A program made the translations under genes and the position numbers. Below, piece by piece: positions 38,212-46,705 of a DNA stretch of 64,000 nt (position 1 is the first letter of the stretch; the number at the start of each line of letters is the position of its first letter). The notes under the pieces were generated by a model that saw nothing but the letters and a program-made list of their open reading frames with translations, was not told the DNA's origin and did no database searches. This stretch comes from Anaerococcus marasmi (GTDB lineage Bacteria > Bacillota > Clostridia > Tissierellales > Peptoniphilaceae): the NCBI RefSeq assembly GCF_900290195.1, contig NZ_OLMF01000004.1, positions 423,501 to 487,500 on the forward strand, given 5' to 3'.

Positions 38212-38487
38212 TTAGTTTTTTATTTCTTTTATACTAGAAAATATTTCCATTAGGTTCTCTGTTACCAGGTCAGCTGGCACAGTCCCATCTTCTAGCCTTA
38301 CAAAATCATATAAAGCTTTCTTACCTTCTTTTCCTAATAGCATATTTATAGCTGTAGCTATAGCCAAAGGATTTTCGTCTACTTCCTCGAGAACATCTAA
38401 AAGCTCCATATTGTTTAGGTTGTTATACTTAATTTTATAGGCAAAGCCAGCTTTGGTTTTGCCTTCAATATAATCTTTCTTTGTCAT
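38212..38487 (-). CDS. Tail assembly chaperone G
   Basis: A 91-residue protein between tail tube and tape measure, the place and size of lambda gpG analogues. It binds the tape measure protein during tail assembly. Its last two codons before the stop hold the -1 slippery site. Its ATG overlaps the tail tube stop by 1 nt. Confidence 0.82.
   Translation of the reverse strand: MTKKDYIEGKTKAGFAYKIKYNNLNNMELLDVLEEVDENPLAIATAINMLLGKEGKKALYDFVRLEDGTVPADLVTENLMEIFSSIKEIKN
38215..38221 (-). promoter_or_regulatory. Programmed -1 ribosomal frameshift site A-AAA-AAC
   Basis: On the minus strand the heptamer A AAA AAC is read in the zero frame as AAA AAC followed at once by TAA. A -1 slip gives AAA AAA CTA and enters the DUF5361-like frame without a stop. 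This is the G/GT arrangement of tailed phages. Confidence 0.85.
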
Positions 38488-39053
38488 TATGCTTCCGCAC
38501 CTCCACCTTGGTAAATGTACTCATAGTGATTATTGCCATCTTCATCTGGTAGGGCATCTATGGTGATTCCATAGCCTACAGCATCATCATCCTTGTATTC
38601 TATGTCATCAACGTCGCTTACTACTCCATTAGGTATAACAATTCTCTTTAAAATCTTATTCTTAAGAATCATATCAATTACATAAGCCTTACCCTCTGCC
38701 ATCTTGGCATTTGCCTTAACAGTTATACCAGTTTTTAAATCTCCAGTAACATTTTCTTCACCGTAGACAGTTTTCAAGACATCCACATTGATTGACTCTA
38801 TAAGCTTAAAATTAAAAGTGTCTGGCTTTTCAGTAGAAACTACTAGGACAGTATCTCCACCCCAGGCCTTAATTTTATCTGAATCAGGACTGTTAGAGTT
38901 TGTAACCCCATCTTCAGATATATAGCCTAGGTTCTTAAAAGCTTCATCTATATTTTCTTGTGCGTTCTTTGGTAAAGTACTTTCTAGTGGACCAACAAAT
39001 ATTGACCCACCTACCATAGGTTTACCATAAGTAACATTATTTGTATTGCTCAT
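38487..39053 (-). CDS. Major tail (tube) protein
   Basis: A 188-residue protein with the layout of siphovirus tail tube proteins: an N-terminal GKPMVGGSIFVGPL arm, LGYISEDGVTNSN and a KAWGGDTV segment, and a beta-rich C-terminal region. It polymerises into the tail tube around the tape measure. Position upstream of the chaperones supports it. Confidence 0.88.
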   Translation of the reverse strand: MSNTNNVTYGKPMVGGSIFVGPLESTLPKNAQENIDEAFKNLGYISEDGVTNSNSPDSDKIKAWGGDTVLVVSTEKPDTFNFKLIESINVDVLKTVYGEENVTGDLKTGITVKANAKMAEGKAYVIDMILKNKILKRIVIPNGVVSDVDDIEYKDDDAVGYGITIDALPDEDGNNHYEYIYQGGGAEA

Positions 39054-39062
39054 AATCTCTCC

Positions 39063-39386
39063 TTAAAAAACTATATCAAATACCGCCTGATACCTATACT
39101 TCTTTGTACTTGTATCAGTAAAATTATAATTAGAATCAAGCTTACTGGCTCCGCAGTCTGGATATACAAGCATAGCCTGGACTAGACTATCATTTAGCTT
39201 AAGGACATCAAGCATCCTATCACCATAAGACTGAAAAGCATATGAAGACCTATATATCTGATCTCTCATAGTACCTCCAAGCTTTTCCATTATGATATAA
39301 GAGCCTTTTTCCCTATCTCTATGCTCCATATAGACTGGGACTTTTAGCTTATCTTCTAAATATTTTCTTATATTAATTTCTATCAT
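39063..39386 (-). CDS. Tail terminator-like protein
   Basis: A 107-residue protein directly upstream of the tail tube gene. PVYMEHRDREKGSYIIMEKLGG and the C-terminal YRYQAVFDIVF strand fit the small alpha/beta minor tail proteins that cap the tube. It overlaps the preceding gene by 4 nt. Assignment is mainly positional. Confidence 0.65.
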   Translation of the reverse strand: MIEINIRKYLEDKLKVPVYMEHRDREKGSYIIMEKLGGTMRDQIYRSSYAFQSYGDRMLDVLKLNDSLVQAMLVYPDCGASKLDSNYNFTDTSTKKYRYQAVFDIVF

Positions 39387-39619
39387 TTTATCAACTTCAA
39401 TAAAGTATTATTCTTAAGGTTGTCCCTATATGACCTACGATCACCAGCCTTGACACTAGCATTAGCCCTAGTCTTACCTATATAAGTGTCACTCTTATAT
39501 CCAGGACCGGCTTTTGACTGAATCTCTTTGCCATAAGAATCTAGGACATCAACCATTTCTTGACCTTTTAATAGGTCTGAAACACCCTTCTTATTTAACG
39601 TAAATTTAAACTTACTCAT
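39383..39619 (-). CDS. HK97 gp10-like head-tail connector
   Basis: A 78-residue protein, short for the gp10 family. The GKEIQSKAGPGYKSDTYIG and TRANASVKAGD segments are common in these tail-completion proteins. It overlaps its neighbours by 8 and 4 nt, as in compact connector clusters. Confidence 0.7.
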   Translation of the reverse strand: MSKFKFTLNKKGVSDLLKGQEMVDVLDSYGKEIQSKAGPGYKSDTYIGKTRANASVKAGDRRSYRDNLKNNTLLKLIK

Positions 39620-39950
39620 AGGCTTCCACCCATACTTTCTTATTCCATTCTAGGGGGATTAGGTCATCTATACCTTGGGTAGCCTTGCCAAAAGTCTTCC
39701 ACCTTTGGCCAAAAAACTCTACTTCCTGACCTTCCCAATTGTGCATATCACCCTTTGGTATGCCAAGTACATACACAGCCTTTTTACCGTATAAATTAGT
39801 AGAAGATATGACGTCATCACTAGATACAGGAGCAACCAAGACATTATCCACTAATACTGGATTCTCCCTGTAGATGGGACTTCCTATTTCATCAAGACCT
39901 GTCTCTATCTTTTCTATGAGTTTGATTCTAATACCCTTAATCTTGCCCAT
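39612..39950 (-). CDS. Head closure / stopper-like head-tail protein
   Basis: A 112-residue protein third in the connector block. IKLIEKIETGLDEIG and the WEGQEVEFFGQRWKTFG barrel-like segment fit head completion proteins (gp16/gpII-like). It overlaps its upstream neighbour by 14 nt. The role is inferred from position and size. Confidence 0.68.
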   Translation of the reverse strand: MGKIKGIRIKLIEKIETGLDEIGSPIYRENPVLVDNVLVAPVSSDDVISSTNLYGKKAVYVLGIPKGDMHNWEGQEVEFFGQRWKTFGKATQGIDDLIPLEWNKKVWVEAYE

Positions 39951-40329
39951 AAAAATCTATCACTCCATATCTTTGTCTTCTAAGACCAAGTCTTGATAAT
40001 TCTGAATTCTTAATAAAAAGGCCTCCCCCAGGCACAAGAAAAGTTCCCGACCAGGAATATCCCAGGGCTGACTCACTTGTTTGAGTCATTGGTTCTGAAT
40101 CAGTAGATGTCATAAGAGTTCTGGCCACAACATCTACAATTACGCTCTTTAGAACATTTTTATAGTCTGGATTATCTTTAGCCAATATATCTATATCTTT
40201 TCCTACGTTATCGGCTTCAGTTCTTAGCGAAGATACAACTATAGGAATTAATGTTTCGACTCTTCCTATCTCATCTGACCTTAGTTGTCTCCATAAAGAT
40301 ATAACATCATCTACCGTACAGTAGTCCAT
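39937..40329 (-). CDS. Head-tail adaptor, Gp19/Gp15/Gp42 family
   Basis: A 130-residue mainly helical protein. The family pattern is clear: an N-terminal helix pair, DVVARTLM, then SALGYSWSGTFLVPGGGLFIKNSELSRLG near the C-terminus. It should bind the portal ring from below. It lies 1 nt after the LEM-like gene. Confidence 0.8.
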   Translation of the reverse strand: MDYCTVDDVISLWRQLRSDEIGRVETLIPIVVSSLRTEADNVGKDIDILAKDNPDYKNVLKSVIVDVVARTLMTSTDSEPMTQTSESALGYSWSGTFLVPGGGLFIKNSELSRLGLRRQRYGVIDFYGQD

Positions 40330-40330
40330 A

Positions 40331-40603
40331 CTATTCTCCCATCATTAACTTATATAGATCTTCTTTCTTAGATTTTGAGTCATATTCAATACCTAAAGCA
40401 TCTAGTTCGGCCATAATTTCTTTTTTTGTTATATCTGATGAAGCTTCTATTATTTTTTCTTCTTTTTTAGCATTATCTATTTCTACTTTATCTATGCTCT
40501 CTTCTGCTTCTAAAATCGCTGGAGAATATTCAGCCCAATCTCCACCAGAAATAGCAAAAGGACTATCAATGATAGCCCTAGTTTTAGTATTAATATATCT
40601 CAT
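40331..40603 (-). CDS. Phage protein with C-terminal HeH/LEM-like domain
   Basis: A 90-residue protein after the capsid gene. The C-terminal half (TKKEIMAELDALGIEYDSK, then KKEDLYKLM) is a helix-extended loop-helix (HeH/LEM) fold common in this position. The start is taken as the ATG at 40603 just after the capsid stop, because the longer frame to 40633 overlaps the capsid gene. Confidence 0.72.
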   Translation of the reverse strand: MRYINTKTRAIIDSPFAISGGDWAEYSPAILEAEESIDKVEIDNAKKEEKIIEASSDITKKEIMAELDALGIEYDSKSKKEDLYKLMMGE

Positions 40604-40604
40604 T

Positions 40605-41492
40605 CTATTCTTCCTTTGCTTTGATAATTGCAAAATGCTCAGGAACCATAATTCCCCAGCCTAGGTAAGCTTCTGCCCTTAAGTAAACTTGGTTATAGTT
40701 CTTAAGGTCTTTGCCTGTTCCGTCTGGATCTCCATATTTAATTATTTCCATTGGAATTCTCTTAGCATAACCCCATTTGAACTTACCAGCAAAATCCCCT
40801 ACTATAGCACGATTTTTTCCGCCATTTGCTATAGTTTGGTTAACATCACAATTAAGTCCCTTAATAGAAGCTGGATTAGCTCCCCAAGCAAGTTCTGGGA
40901 ATTGCTTAACTCCGTTTACTTTCATTTGGCTTAAGGCAGATGAGAATGCAGGTGCCATTGCAAGCCCTGTTACTGATCCTCCCGAACCTTGAACCATTCC
41001 TACAGCAACTTCAACATTTAAGTCTGGATCACTTTCTACATAATCAACATTTTGAGTTACTTTCTTTTCAAAACAGTTATTTCCGATAATATCTGACGCT
41101 TGGCCTGTTCTTGGATTGATTCCATGGATGGCCATTAGGTCTATACCCTTTGCAAGCTTGTTTGCGAATCCTTCATTGAAGGCCTCTAAGATATTTAGTT
41201 TAGTTTCTTCAGATGCAAACATAAATTCATCCGATACTCTTGCACCATATTCAATCTTAATAGGAATAATCTTAACAGAGTCTAAACTAATTCCTCCATG
41301 GCCTTTCTTTCCATTTTCTGCGACTATATCAATCTCAGAATCCATAGTGAAAGTGAATTGTTCAGTTCCGTTAAATGGTATTGGTTTTTGTTGTGATAAT
41401 TTTGCAATAGAAGATTTTCCTTCTACTTTATTGATTAGGTCCTTTACTAGTTCTGGTTTAAATAAACTACCTTTTGATAATACTTCTGCCAT
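40605..41492 (-). CDS. Major capsid protein, HK97 fold
   Basis: A 295-residue capsid protein. FTFTMDSEIDIVAENGKKGHG is typical of the E-loop region, and GYAKRIPMEIIKYGDPD and YLRAEAYLGWGIMVPEHFAI form the P-domain/A-domain C-terminal blocks. No prohead protease lies nearby; the scaffold gene upstream suggests scaffold-driven assembly. The ATG at 41492 has AAGGA upstream. Confidence 0.93.
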   Translation of the reverse strand: MAEVLSKGSLFKPELVKDLINKVEGKSSIAKLSQQKPIPFNGTEQFTFTMDSEIDIVAENGKKGHGGISLDSVKIIPIKIEYGARVSDEFMFASEETKLNILEAFNEGFANKLAKGIDLMAIHGINPRTGQASDIIGNNCFEKKVTQNVDYVESDPDLNVEVAVGMVQGSGGSVTGLAMAPAFSSALSQMKVNGVKQFPELAWGANPASIKGLNCDVNQTIANGGKNRAIVGDFAGKFKWGYAKRIPMEIIKYGDPDGTGKDLKNYNQVYLRAEAYLGWGIMVPEHFAIIKAKEE

Positions 41493-41505
41493 AATATTTC
41501 CTTTC

Positions 41506-41964
41506 TTAATCCTCAAAATCTAGACCATCTAAAAGGTCTTTAAGTGCACTATTCTCCCCTGAATCTCCTTCAGGATTTCTAAGTGGTGGCACCATTTCTC
41601 TTTCTCCAAAGTATGTTGATAGACTTTTGGCATCTTTAATCATATCTTCTTCTGTATCCCCTTTAATTCTTTCAGCTAGCTTATAAGGGATATTATTATC
41701 AAGAGCAACTTTTCTTCTAAGCTCGGACTTTTCATATCCTTGAATTTGCCCTCTAAGATTTTCGATTTCAGTATCCTTTTCTTTTGCCTTCTCAATATTT
41801 GTCATAAGTTCAGAGTTTTCGCTCTTAAGATTTTCATTTTCAGCCTTCAAATTATTAATTACTTCATCAAGTTCATTCCTTACTTGCTCTTCTTTCCTTT
41901 GAAGTCTGTCTTTTATTCTTAGATCAAACTCTTCTTGACTATCAATAACTTTAAAATCGCTCAT
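41506..41964 (-). CDS. Capsid scaffolding protein (DUF4355-like)
   Basis: A 152-residue acidic, heptad-rich protein (long coiled coil about 20-85) directly before the capsid gene, with RRKVALDNNIPYKLAERIKG in the middle, as in phage scaffolds of the DUF4355/GP20 group. It should form the core of the procapsid. Confidence 0.85.
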   Translation of the reverse strand: MSDFKVIDSQEEFDLRIKDRLQRKEEQVRNELDEVINNLKAENENLKSENSELMTNIEKAKEKDTEIENLRGQIQGYEKSELRRKVALDNNIPYKLAERIKGDTEEDMIKDAKSLSTYFGEREMVPPLRNPEGDSGENSALKDLLDGLDFED

Positions 41965-42000
41965 TTTCTCTCCTCCGTAACCCCGTCGGGAATTTTATAT

Positions 42001-42036
42001 TAAAAAAGCAAGTGTCAATCAATGATTTACACTCGC
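42001..42036 (-). terminator. Terminator between terminase and scaffold
   Basis: On the minus strand GCGAGTGT pairs with ACACTTGC and is followed by TTTTTTAAT. It separates the large terminase from the scaffold-capsid genes. Confidence 0.75.
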
Positions 42037-42044
42037 ATTAATAA

Positions 42045-43448
42045 TCAATAATATATCTTTTGTTTTATTACTTCTCTTTCTTCTCTACAAGCCCAATGGG
42101 CAAGCAAACATGCATCCATTAAGCTTATATCCATATCTTCGAATTGACTCCTATAACCAAAGCCACCAGATGAACCAATATTCCTCTTCTCACAATTAGT
42201 TACTACTTGACTTAATGAAGGTTGGTCCATATGAACTATAGATTTTTCATAAATACCTTGCTCCCACATGGAGTTGGCCACGATTATTTCTCTTACAGTT
42301 GGTAGAATAATGTCTCTTATCTTTATATCTTTTAGCTGATCAGATAAAATTTCTTGGCCACTAGCTCCATCAATGACAACAGTGTTAGGTTTTGCTTTTG
42401 ATAGAAAATCAACTATCCAATAATTTCCATTTCTAATATTTTGGCAATCAATAACTTCTACAAATATTTTTCTAGATAGAGTCTTAACTCCTACTGCTAG
42501 AGCTACATTGTCTCCATCTTTGCCATACTTAATTCCTACATTTAAGTTGCCTTTTAAGATAGGTAAAGACTTAAGCTTTAATTTATTCCAATCTAGCTCG
42601 CTTATAGCAGACTTTTGATTGTATCTTACCCAATAACCAAGCCTTTGGATATTAAAATCCAGCTCATCATCATCATCTATTTCTTCTTCTATGGCCCTTT
42701 CTCTAAGTTTATATCCCATAGATGGATTAGTCTTATACCAAGCATCTACATCATAAGGATTAGTCTTTTCACCTACAGACCATTCTGCCCAGCCGTTGTG
42801 TTTTTTTCCACCGCCAAGAATCTGATCCCTGTACTTGCTAAAAACAGTACCGCCAGATACAAGTGTAGGTGGAGTCCCACACATAAGAATCATAGGATTG
42901 TCAGAATCTGAAACAGTATATTTAAGAGCTGATTCTTGACCTTTGGTATATTCTTGTGCCTCATCTATAACAAGTAAGTCAAAGCCTTCACCAAGACCGC
43001 CAGTCTCTGTTCTGGTCCTAAACTGAATAACTCCGCCTGTTTCTATAAGCTCAATCATTTCTTGTCCCTTGGCTTTAATTGATTTGAAATCAACCTTATC
43101 AACCATACCCATCTTTTCAAGATACTTTTTAAGTTTCTTAAAAGATGAGTGTGACGTAGAAATTCTATGAGCGGTATGGATGATATTTTTACCATCCATT
43201 AAAAACCAAAGCTCGGCCATGTAGACTATCTCGGTCTTACCATTCCTTCGTGGTACTGCGTAACCAAACTTAGAGTGAGTCCATAAGCCATCATCATTGA
43301 CTGCAAAAATATCTTTAATAAGCTTTTCTTGCCATGGATAAGGACTCAAACCAGTCTTCTTATAGATATCTATAGCTTCTTGGCCAAGAGTCTTTTTATA
43401 ATCAAGTATTACCGACTGGCTGGGAGTCTGACAACCATATCGAACCAT
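42045..43448 (-). CDS. Terminase large subunit (displaced position)
   Basis: A 467-residue packaging ATPase/nuclease. Walker A is the variant VPRRNGKTE (about residues 65-73), Walker B is LLVIDEAQE (about 155), and GTPPT with the coupling residues follows. The C-terminal nuclease shows VVIDGASGQ and the DISLMDACLLAHWA acidic block. ATG at 43448 has AAGGAG 5 nt upstream. It lies downstream of portal and MuF and is bracketed by hairpins, not upstream of portal as usual. Confidence 0.88.
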   Translation of the reverse strand: MVRYGCQTPSQSVILDYKKTLGQEAIDIYKKTGLSPYPWQEKLIKDIFAVNDDGLWTHSKFGYAVPRRNGKTEIVYMAELWFLMDGKNIIHTAHRISTSHSSFKKLKKYLEKMGMVDKVDFKSIKAKGQEMIELIETGGVIQFRTRTETGGLGEGFDLLVIDEAQEYTKGQESALKYTVSDSDNPMILMCGTPPTLVSGGTVFSKYRDQILGGGKKHNGWAEWSVGEKTNPYDVDAWYKTNPSMGYKLRERAIEEEIDDDDELDFNIQRLGYWVRYNQKSAISELDWNKLKLKSLPILKGNLNVGIKYGKDGDNVALAVGVKTLSRKIFVEVIDCQNIRNGNYWIVDFLSKAKPNTVVIDGASGQEILSDQLKDIKIRDIILPTVREIIVANSMWEQGIYEKSIVHMDQPSLSQVVTNCEKRNIGSSGGFGYRSQFEDMDISLMDACLLAHWACREEREVIKQKIYY

Positions 43449-43510
43449 CATGACTCCTTCCAATAAAAAATAGCAGTTTTACGACTTACTTAGGTCGATA
43501 ATTTTCTACT

Positions 43511-43556
43511 AAAAAAGCACCTCTAAAATCCTACACCTGTAAGTTTAGCTGTGCTT
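43511..43556 (-). terminator. Terminator after the MuF-associated small gene
   Basis: On the minus strand AAGCAC pairs with GTGCTT around an inner CTAAA/TTTAG stem, followed by TTTT. It overlaps the last codon of the small gene and precedes the terminase. Confidence 0.65.
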
Positions 43557-43761
43557 ATTTTAATATTATTTCTTTTATATCTTCAATTTTTAAAGCTATT
43601 GATTTTACACCATTATTTACATAAAAAGTATCATACTGGTACTCAGAATCATCAAAATCTTCAGCCATTAAAATTCCTGCACCTGAACCTTGGAATTTTT
43701 CTCCATTTTTTAATATTACAATTATATTGTCAGCCCATTGTGCTTTCTCTAAATTAATCAA
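43555..43761 (-). CDS. Small protein overlapping the MuF-toxin gene, candidate immunity protein
   Basis: A 68-residue protein with alternating hydrophobic strands (ADNIIVILKNGEKFQGS, VKSIALKIEDIKEIIL) suggesting a small Sm-like beta barrel. Its ATG overlaps the 3' end of the MuF-Ntox50 gene by 8 nt and a terminator follows, so the two form a tight unit. Immunity function is inferred only from this position. Confidence 0.5.
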   Translation of the reverse strand: MINLEKAQWADNIIVILKNGEKFQGSGAGILMAEDFDDSEYQYDTFYVNNGVKSIALKIEDIKEIILK

Positions 43762-44899
43762 AATATTCTCCTTTTATTGGTATAATATGACTACCTTTTT
43801 TGGAATAAATTATTCTACCCTTTGTTGTAGGATACTTTTTTCCATCGTATACGTAATATCCAATTACTTTGTGAAAATTAAATTCTTCTTCACTTCTAGC
43901 CTTGCCTGCCTTTGTAACAGTGACAATGCCTTTTCCGTAATTATCATTAATTAACCTTTGAGCTTCATCATAATCAATTGTTAATATACTTTGAAGTCCA
44001 TATCCCTTTTTAATCCTAGATTTATAATAATCTTCAAATCTTCTATTGCCTTCATGATGTTTCTCTAAGTGATCTTTGTTTAATTTTAAACTTAATTCAC
44101 CATTTCTGACTCTTTTAGTAATTTCTATAGAAGATGACCTAGCAGCAATAGCTTTTCTTTCTTTAATTTTATCATCTTTTTCAATATCTTTCCACTGTTT
44201 AGACCATACATTTTGCTTTTTGCCATCTCCTGGTACATAGTCAACTGTACACCTACAATATCTATGTCTTTTATAAATATCTTCTGGTACGTCTGGATAA
44301 GAATATGTTCCAACTATTTCTTTACACCAATCACAGCAGTTCCCTTTTTCTCTCCTAATAATCTTGGGTCTTAATCCTGCCTTATAGTGTAGGCCTGCAT
44401 TTTTCTTTATAGTATCGTCTACAATAGCCTGCGTGAAGTTTTTAATAGGTTCATCAAGCAGCCATTTACCTTGTTCAAAGGAATCATATTCACTAATTTT
44501 ATATACTAGCTTATCAATCCTATCTTGGTTTAGCTCTGCTTTTTGTGCTTGTATTGATATATTAGCTTGTTTATTTAATATGCTTTGAACTTCCTTTGAA
44601 TATTCAGATACTAAATCATGATTTCTTATCATATTAGGCTCTATTAATCTTTTGGCTATATTGTAGTACATCTTTCCATCTGGCAAATCTTCAGCACTGA
44701 TATTTGAACTAAATGCACTAGCCAAAATATCTCCTAATTCAATAGCAAAGTCGTTTGCATCTTTGTAAGTTGCTCTTTTATCTTTGAGAGCTTTTAACTT
44801 CTCCTTGATGATTTTAGATTCTTTAGTTTTTAGTTTAAAAGTTTTTTCTATTCTCTCAAAAATACCAGGAACAATATCCTTAATTTCATCATTCTTCAT
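43754..44899 (-). CDS. MuF-family minor head protein with C-terminal Ntox50 polymorphic toxin domain
   Basis: A 381-residue protein. Residues 1 to about 280 form a MuF (SPP1 gp7-like) head protein, with the zinc-binding cysteines and His in CCDWCKEIVGTYSYPD and HRYCRCTVDY (about 186-218). From about 280 the tail is the polymorphic toxin type 50 domain: LNKDHLEKHHEG, LTIDYDEAQRLINDNYGKG, and the strongly typical RIIYSKKGSHIIPIKG. MuF proteins are carried in the phage head and may deliver the toxin on infection. It overlaps portal by 11 nt. Confidence 0.85.
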   Translation of the reverse strand: MKNDEIKDIVPGIFERIEKTFKLKTKESKIIKEKLKALKDKRATYKDANDFAIELGDILASAFSSNISAEDLPDGKMYYNIAKRLIEPNMIRNHDLVSEYSKEVQSILNKQANISIQAQKAELNQDRIDKLVYKISEYDSFEQGKWLLDEPIKNFTQAIVDDTIKKNAGLHYKAGLRPKIIRREKGNCCDWCKEIVGTYSYPDVPEDIYKRHRYCRCTVDYVPGDGKKQNVWSKQWKDIEKDDKIKERKAIAARSSSIEITKRVRNGELSLKLNKDHLEKHHEGNRRFEDYYKSRIKKGYGLQSILTIDYDEAQRLINDNYGKGIVTVTKAGKARSEEEFNFHKVIGYYVYDGKKYPTTKGRIIYSKKGSHIIPIKGEYFD

Positions 44900-46136
44900 T
44901 CATAGCCTCTACAACTGGTGGTTCTGTGCTTGCATCAAAACCAGTTAGCTCTGATAAGTTATCCTTACCAAAGTATCCAGGTATAGATTGATTAATTTTT
45001 ATAGCTGCATCTCCTATTCCAGAAAGAGTTGCTACATCTGGTTCAAATACCGGATACCACATAGGTCTAGTTTGATAGAATTGATTTCTTCTGTATGGAA
45101 TATCATCTTCTAGACATCTAGCTACATACCCAACATTAAGAAATCCTGACCCAAAACACCTCTGTGCCTTCCTTGCAGTTATTCTTAGTGTCTCGTGACT
45201 CGCTTTAATAGCTTCTGCAGACGAAGGATTATCAGTTACAAAACCTAGGTCATCAAGTGTAAGACCCGTCTCTCCTGCAAATCCAGATGCTAGAGTTCTT
45301 AGTTGTTCAGTAAAAGGGCTCATTGACTGTTGAGCAAATTGACCTAACTTCGGGCTTTCTCCCTTATCATCTTTGTTAAATTGTAACATAGAAGAAATAG
45401 TAGCCTTCCACTTTTCTAGTGGTTCAGCATCTGGCGAAAGACCCACAACGTATTTTTGAGGAAAAGAATAGAACTCTGCAGATATATCAGATCTTTCCAG
45501 AGTTCTTTTTGCATGTTTTTGAAAATAAATTGCAGGTCTAGTTATTCTACTTCTACCAAATGGCCTTACTGCATCAGGTCTATAAATAATAGGAACAAGA
45601 TTAACTAAATTAGACTTGTGATTAAATACAACTGCTTTCTTTCCTTTAGCATATATTTCAGTCTTGCCAGGAAGGAAATACGCTTCTAGATTGGCTCTTC
45701 CATAATTGTCTCTTTCAAGAACTGCGTAGCCTTCTTTTAGAAGACCTGTTATTGGATCTATATTTCCTGTAGCGTTAGAACCTTCTATAATTTGAAGTCT
45801 TACGCTACCTTCCTTATCTTTAGTTATATATACAAAACAACAAGAACCTATTAATGCAGAAAGAATTGCAGAATCAAAAAATATATCAGGATTATTTATA
45901 TTAAAGATCTCCTCAATACTAAAAATATCATTATCAAATCCTTTAAACACTAATCTATCTGCAAGGATATCAACAGCCTTAGCACACCAGCCAAGAACAG
46001 ATAAATATCTCTGTCTTATGCCAACTGGAATAACTATTCCAGGGTCGTAATCAATCTTCTTACAATCATAATATTTATACTTAAGATTAACACGCTTTTC
46101 GTGTTTCTCAAGCTTTCTCCTTAAATCTTCAATCAT
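44889..46136 (-). CDS. Phage portal protein
   Basis: A 415-residue portal of the SPP1 gp6-like/DUF1483-like kind. KAVDILADRLVFKGF near the N-terminus, FGRSRITRPAIYFQKHAKRTLERSD (read in parts) in the wing-stem area and LGFVTDNPSSAEAIKASHETL near residue 300 are family-typical. It forms the dodecameric DNA entry ring. It is the first structural gene after the HNH gene. Confidence 0.9.
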   Translation of the reverse strand: MIEDLRRKLEKHEKRVNLKYKYYDCKKIDYDPGIVIPVGIRQRYLSVLGWCAKAVDILADRLVFKGFDNDIFSIEEIFNINNPDIFFDSAILSALIGSCCFVYITKDKEGSVRLQIIEGSNATGNIDPITGLLKEGYAVLERDNYGRANLEAYFLPGKTEIYAKGKKAVVFNHKSNLVNLVPIIYRPDAVRPFGRSRITRPAIYFQKHAKRTLERSDISAEFYSFPQKYVVGLSPDAEPLEKWKATISSMLQFNKDDKGESPKLGQFAQQSMSPFTEQLRTLASGFAGETGLTLDDLGFVTDNPSSAEAIKASHETLRITARKAQRCFGSGFLNVGYVARCLEDDIPYRRNQFYQTRPMWYPVFEPDVATLSGIGDAAIKINQSIPGYFGKDNLSELTGFDASTEPPVVEAMNEE

Positions 46137-46195
46137 TATTCAATATTTTCTCCTTCCTCCAAAAACTAAATTAACCCGCACGAGAAAAAATGTAC

Positions 46196-46246
46196 AGTAG
46201 ACGCCTGAACTCCGGCCGTCCGACCGGGGAGGGTGGTATGCCCCCA
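46196..46246. other. GC-rich patch between HNH and portal, candidate cos site
   Basis: A roughly 36-nt GC-rich block (46211-46246; CGGCCGTCCGACCGGGGAGG and CCCCC) stands out in AT-rich surroundings. In cos-type Gram-positive phages a GC-rich cohesive end site lies right next to the HNH gene at this position. No termini can be seen from sequence alone. Confidence 0.4.
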
Positions 46247-46594
46247 TCAAGCTTTAAATTTTTTCGGTTTGTATTTCGTCCAATCAGTCGACCAAGGAAG
46301 ATTCCTATTGCCTATTACTTGAGGCTCCATTGCTTCTTTATTCTTAAAAAGCTTATCAGACTTCTGTCTATTACAAGTCCAATGAGCTAGCTGTAGGTTC
46401 TCTATATCAGAAGGATGACCACCTTTACTAACTGGAACTATATGATCTATACAAGGAGCTAATGGATTAGGTGGCTTAAGGCTTAAGTCTACGGGCCTTC
46501 CGCATATACCACAAACATTCTGCGTCCTTAATATTATCTTTTTATTACGCTCAAACTGTGCCCTATGAGGTCCAGTCCTATCGGGTCTTTGCAT
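46247..46594 (-). CDS. Phage HNH endonuclease (packaging-associated)
   Basis: A 115-residue HNH nuclease with a zinc finger: CGICGRPVD, IDHIVPVSKGG (catalytic His), and HWTCNRQKSDK (about residues 28-86). HNH proteins at this place are needed by several phages for terminase-dependent cutting at cos. It is the first gene of the late operon. Confidence 0.92.
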   Translation of the reverse strand: MQRPDRTGPHRAQFERNKKIILRTQNVCGICGRPVDLSLKPPNPLAPCIDHIVPVSKGGHPSDIENLQLAHWTCNRQKSDKLFKNKEAMEPQVIGNRNLPWSTDWTKYKPKKFKA

Positions 46595-46614
46595 ACTATC
46601 ACCTCTTTAAATCC

Positions 46615-46695
46615 TTGACCAAGGCCACCAAGCAATTAATGGCCGCAATTGTAAAGTTAGTTACTAATATAATAAGGAGTGGTAGCCTTGGTCAA
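46615..46695. repeat. 11-bp inverted repeat at the start of the late operon
   Basis: TTGACCAAGGC (46615-46625) and GCCTTGGTCAA (46685-46695) are perfect inverted copies 59 bp apart, just upstream of the HNH gene. They could be binding sites for the late regulator or part of a packaging signal. Confidence 0.6.
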
Positions 46696-46705
46696 ATACT
46701 TAAAG

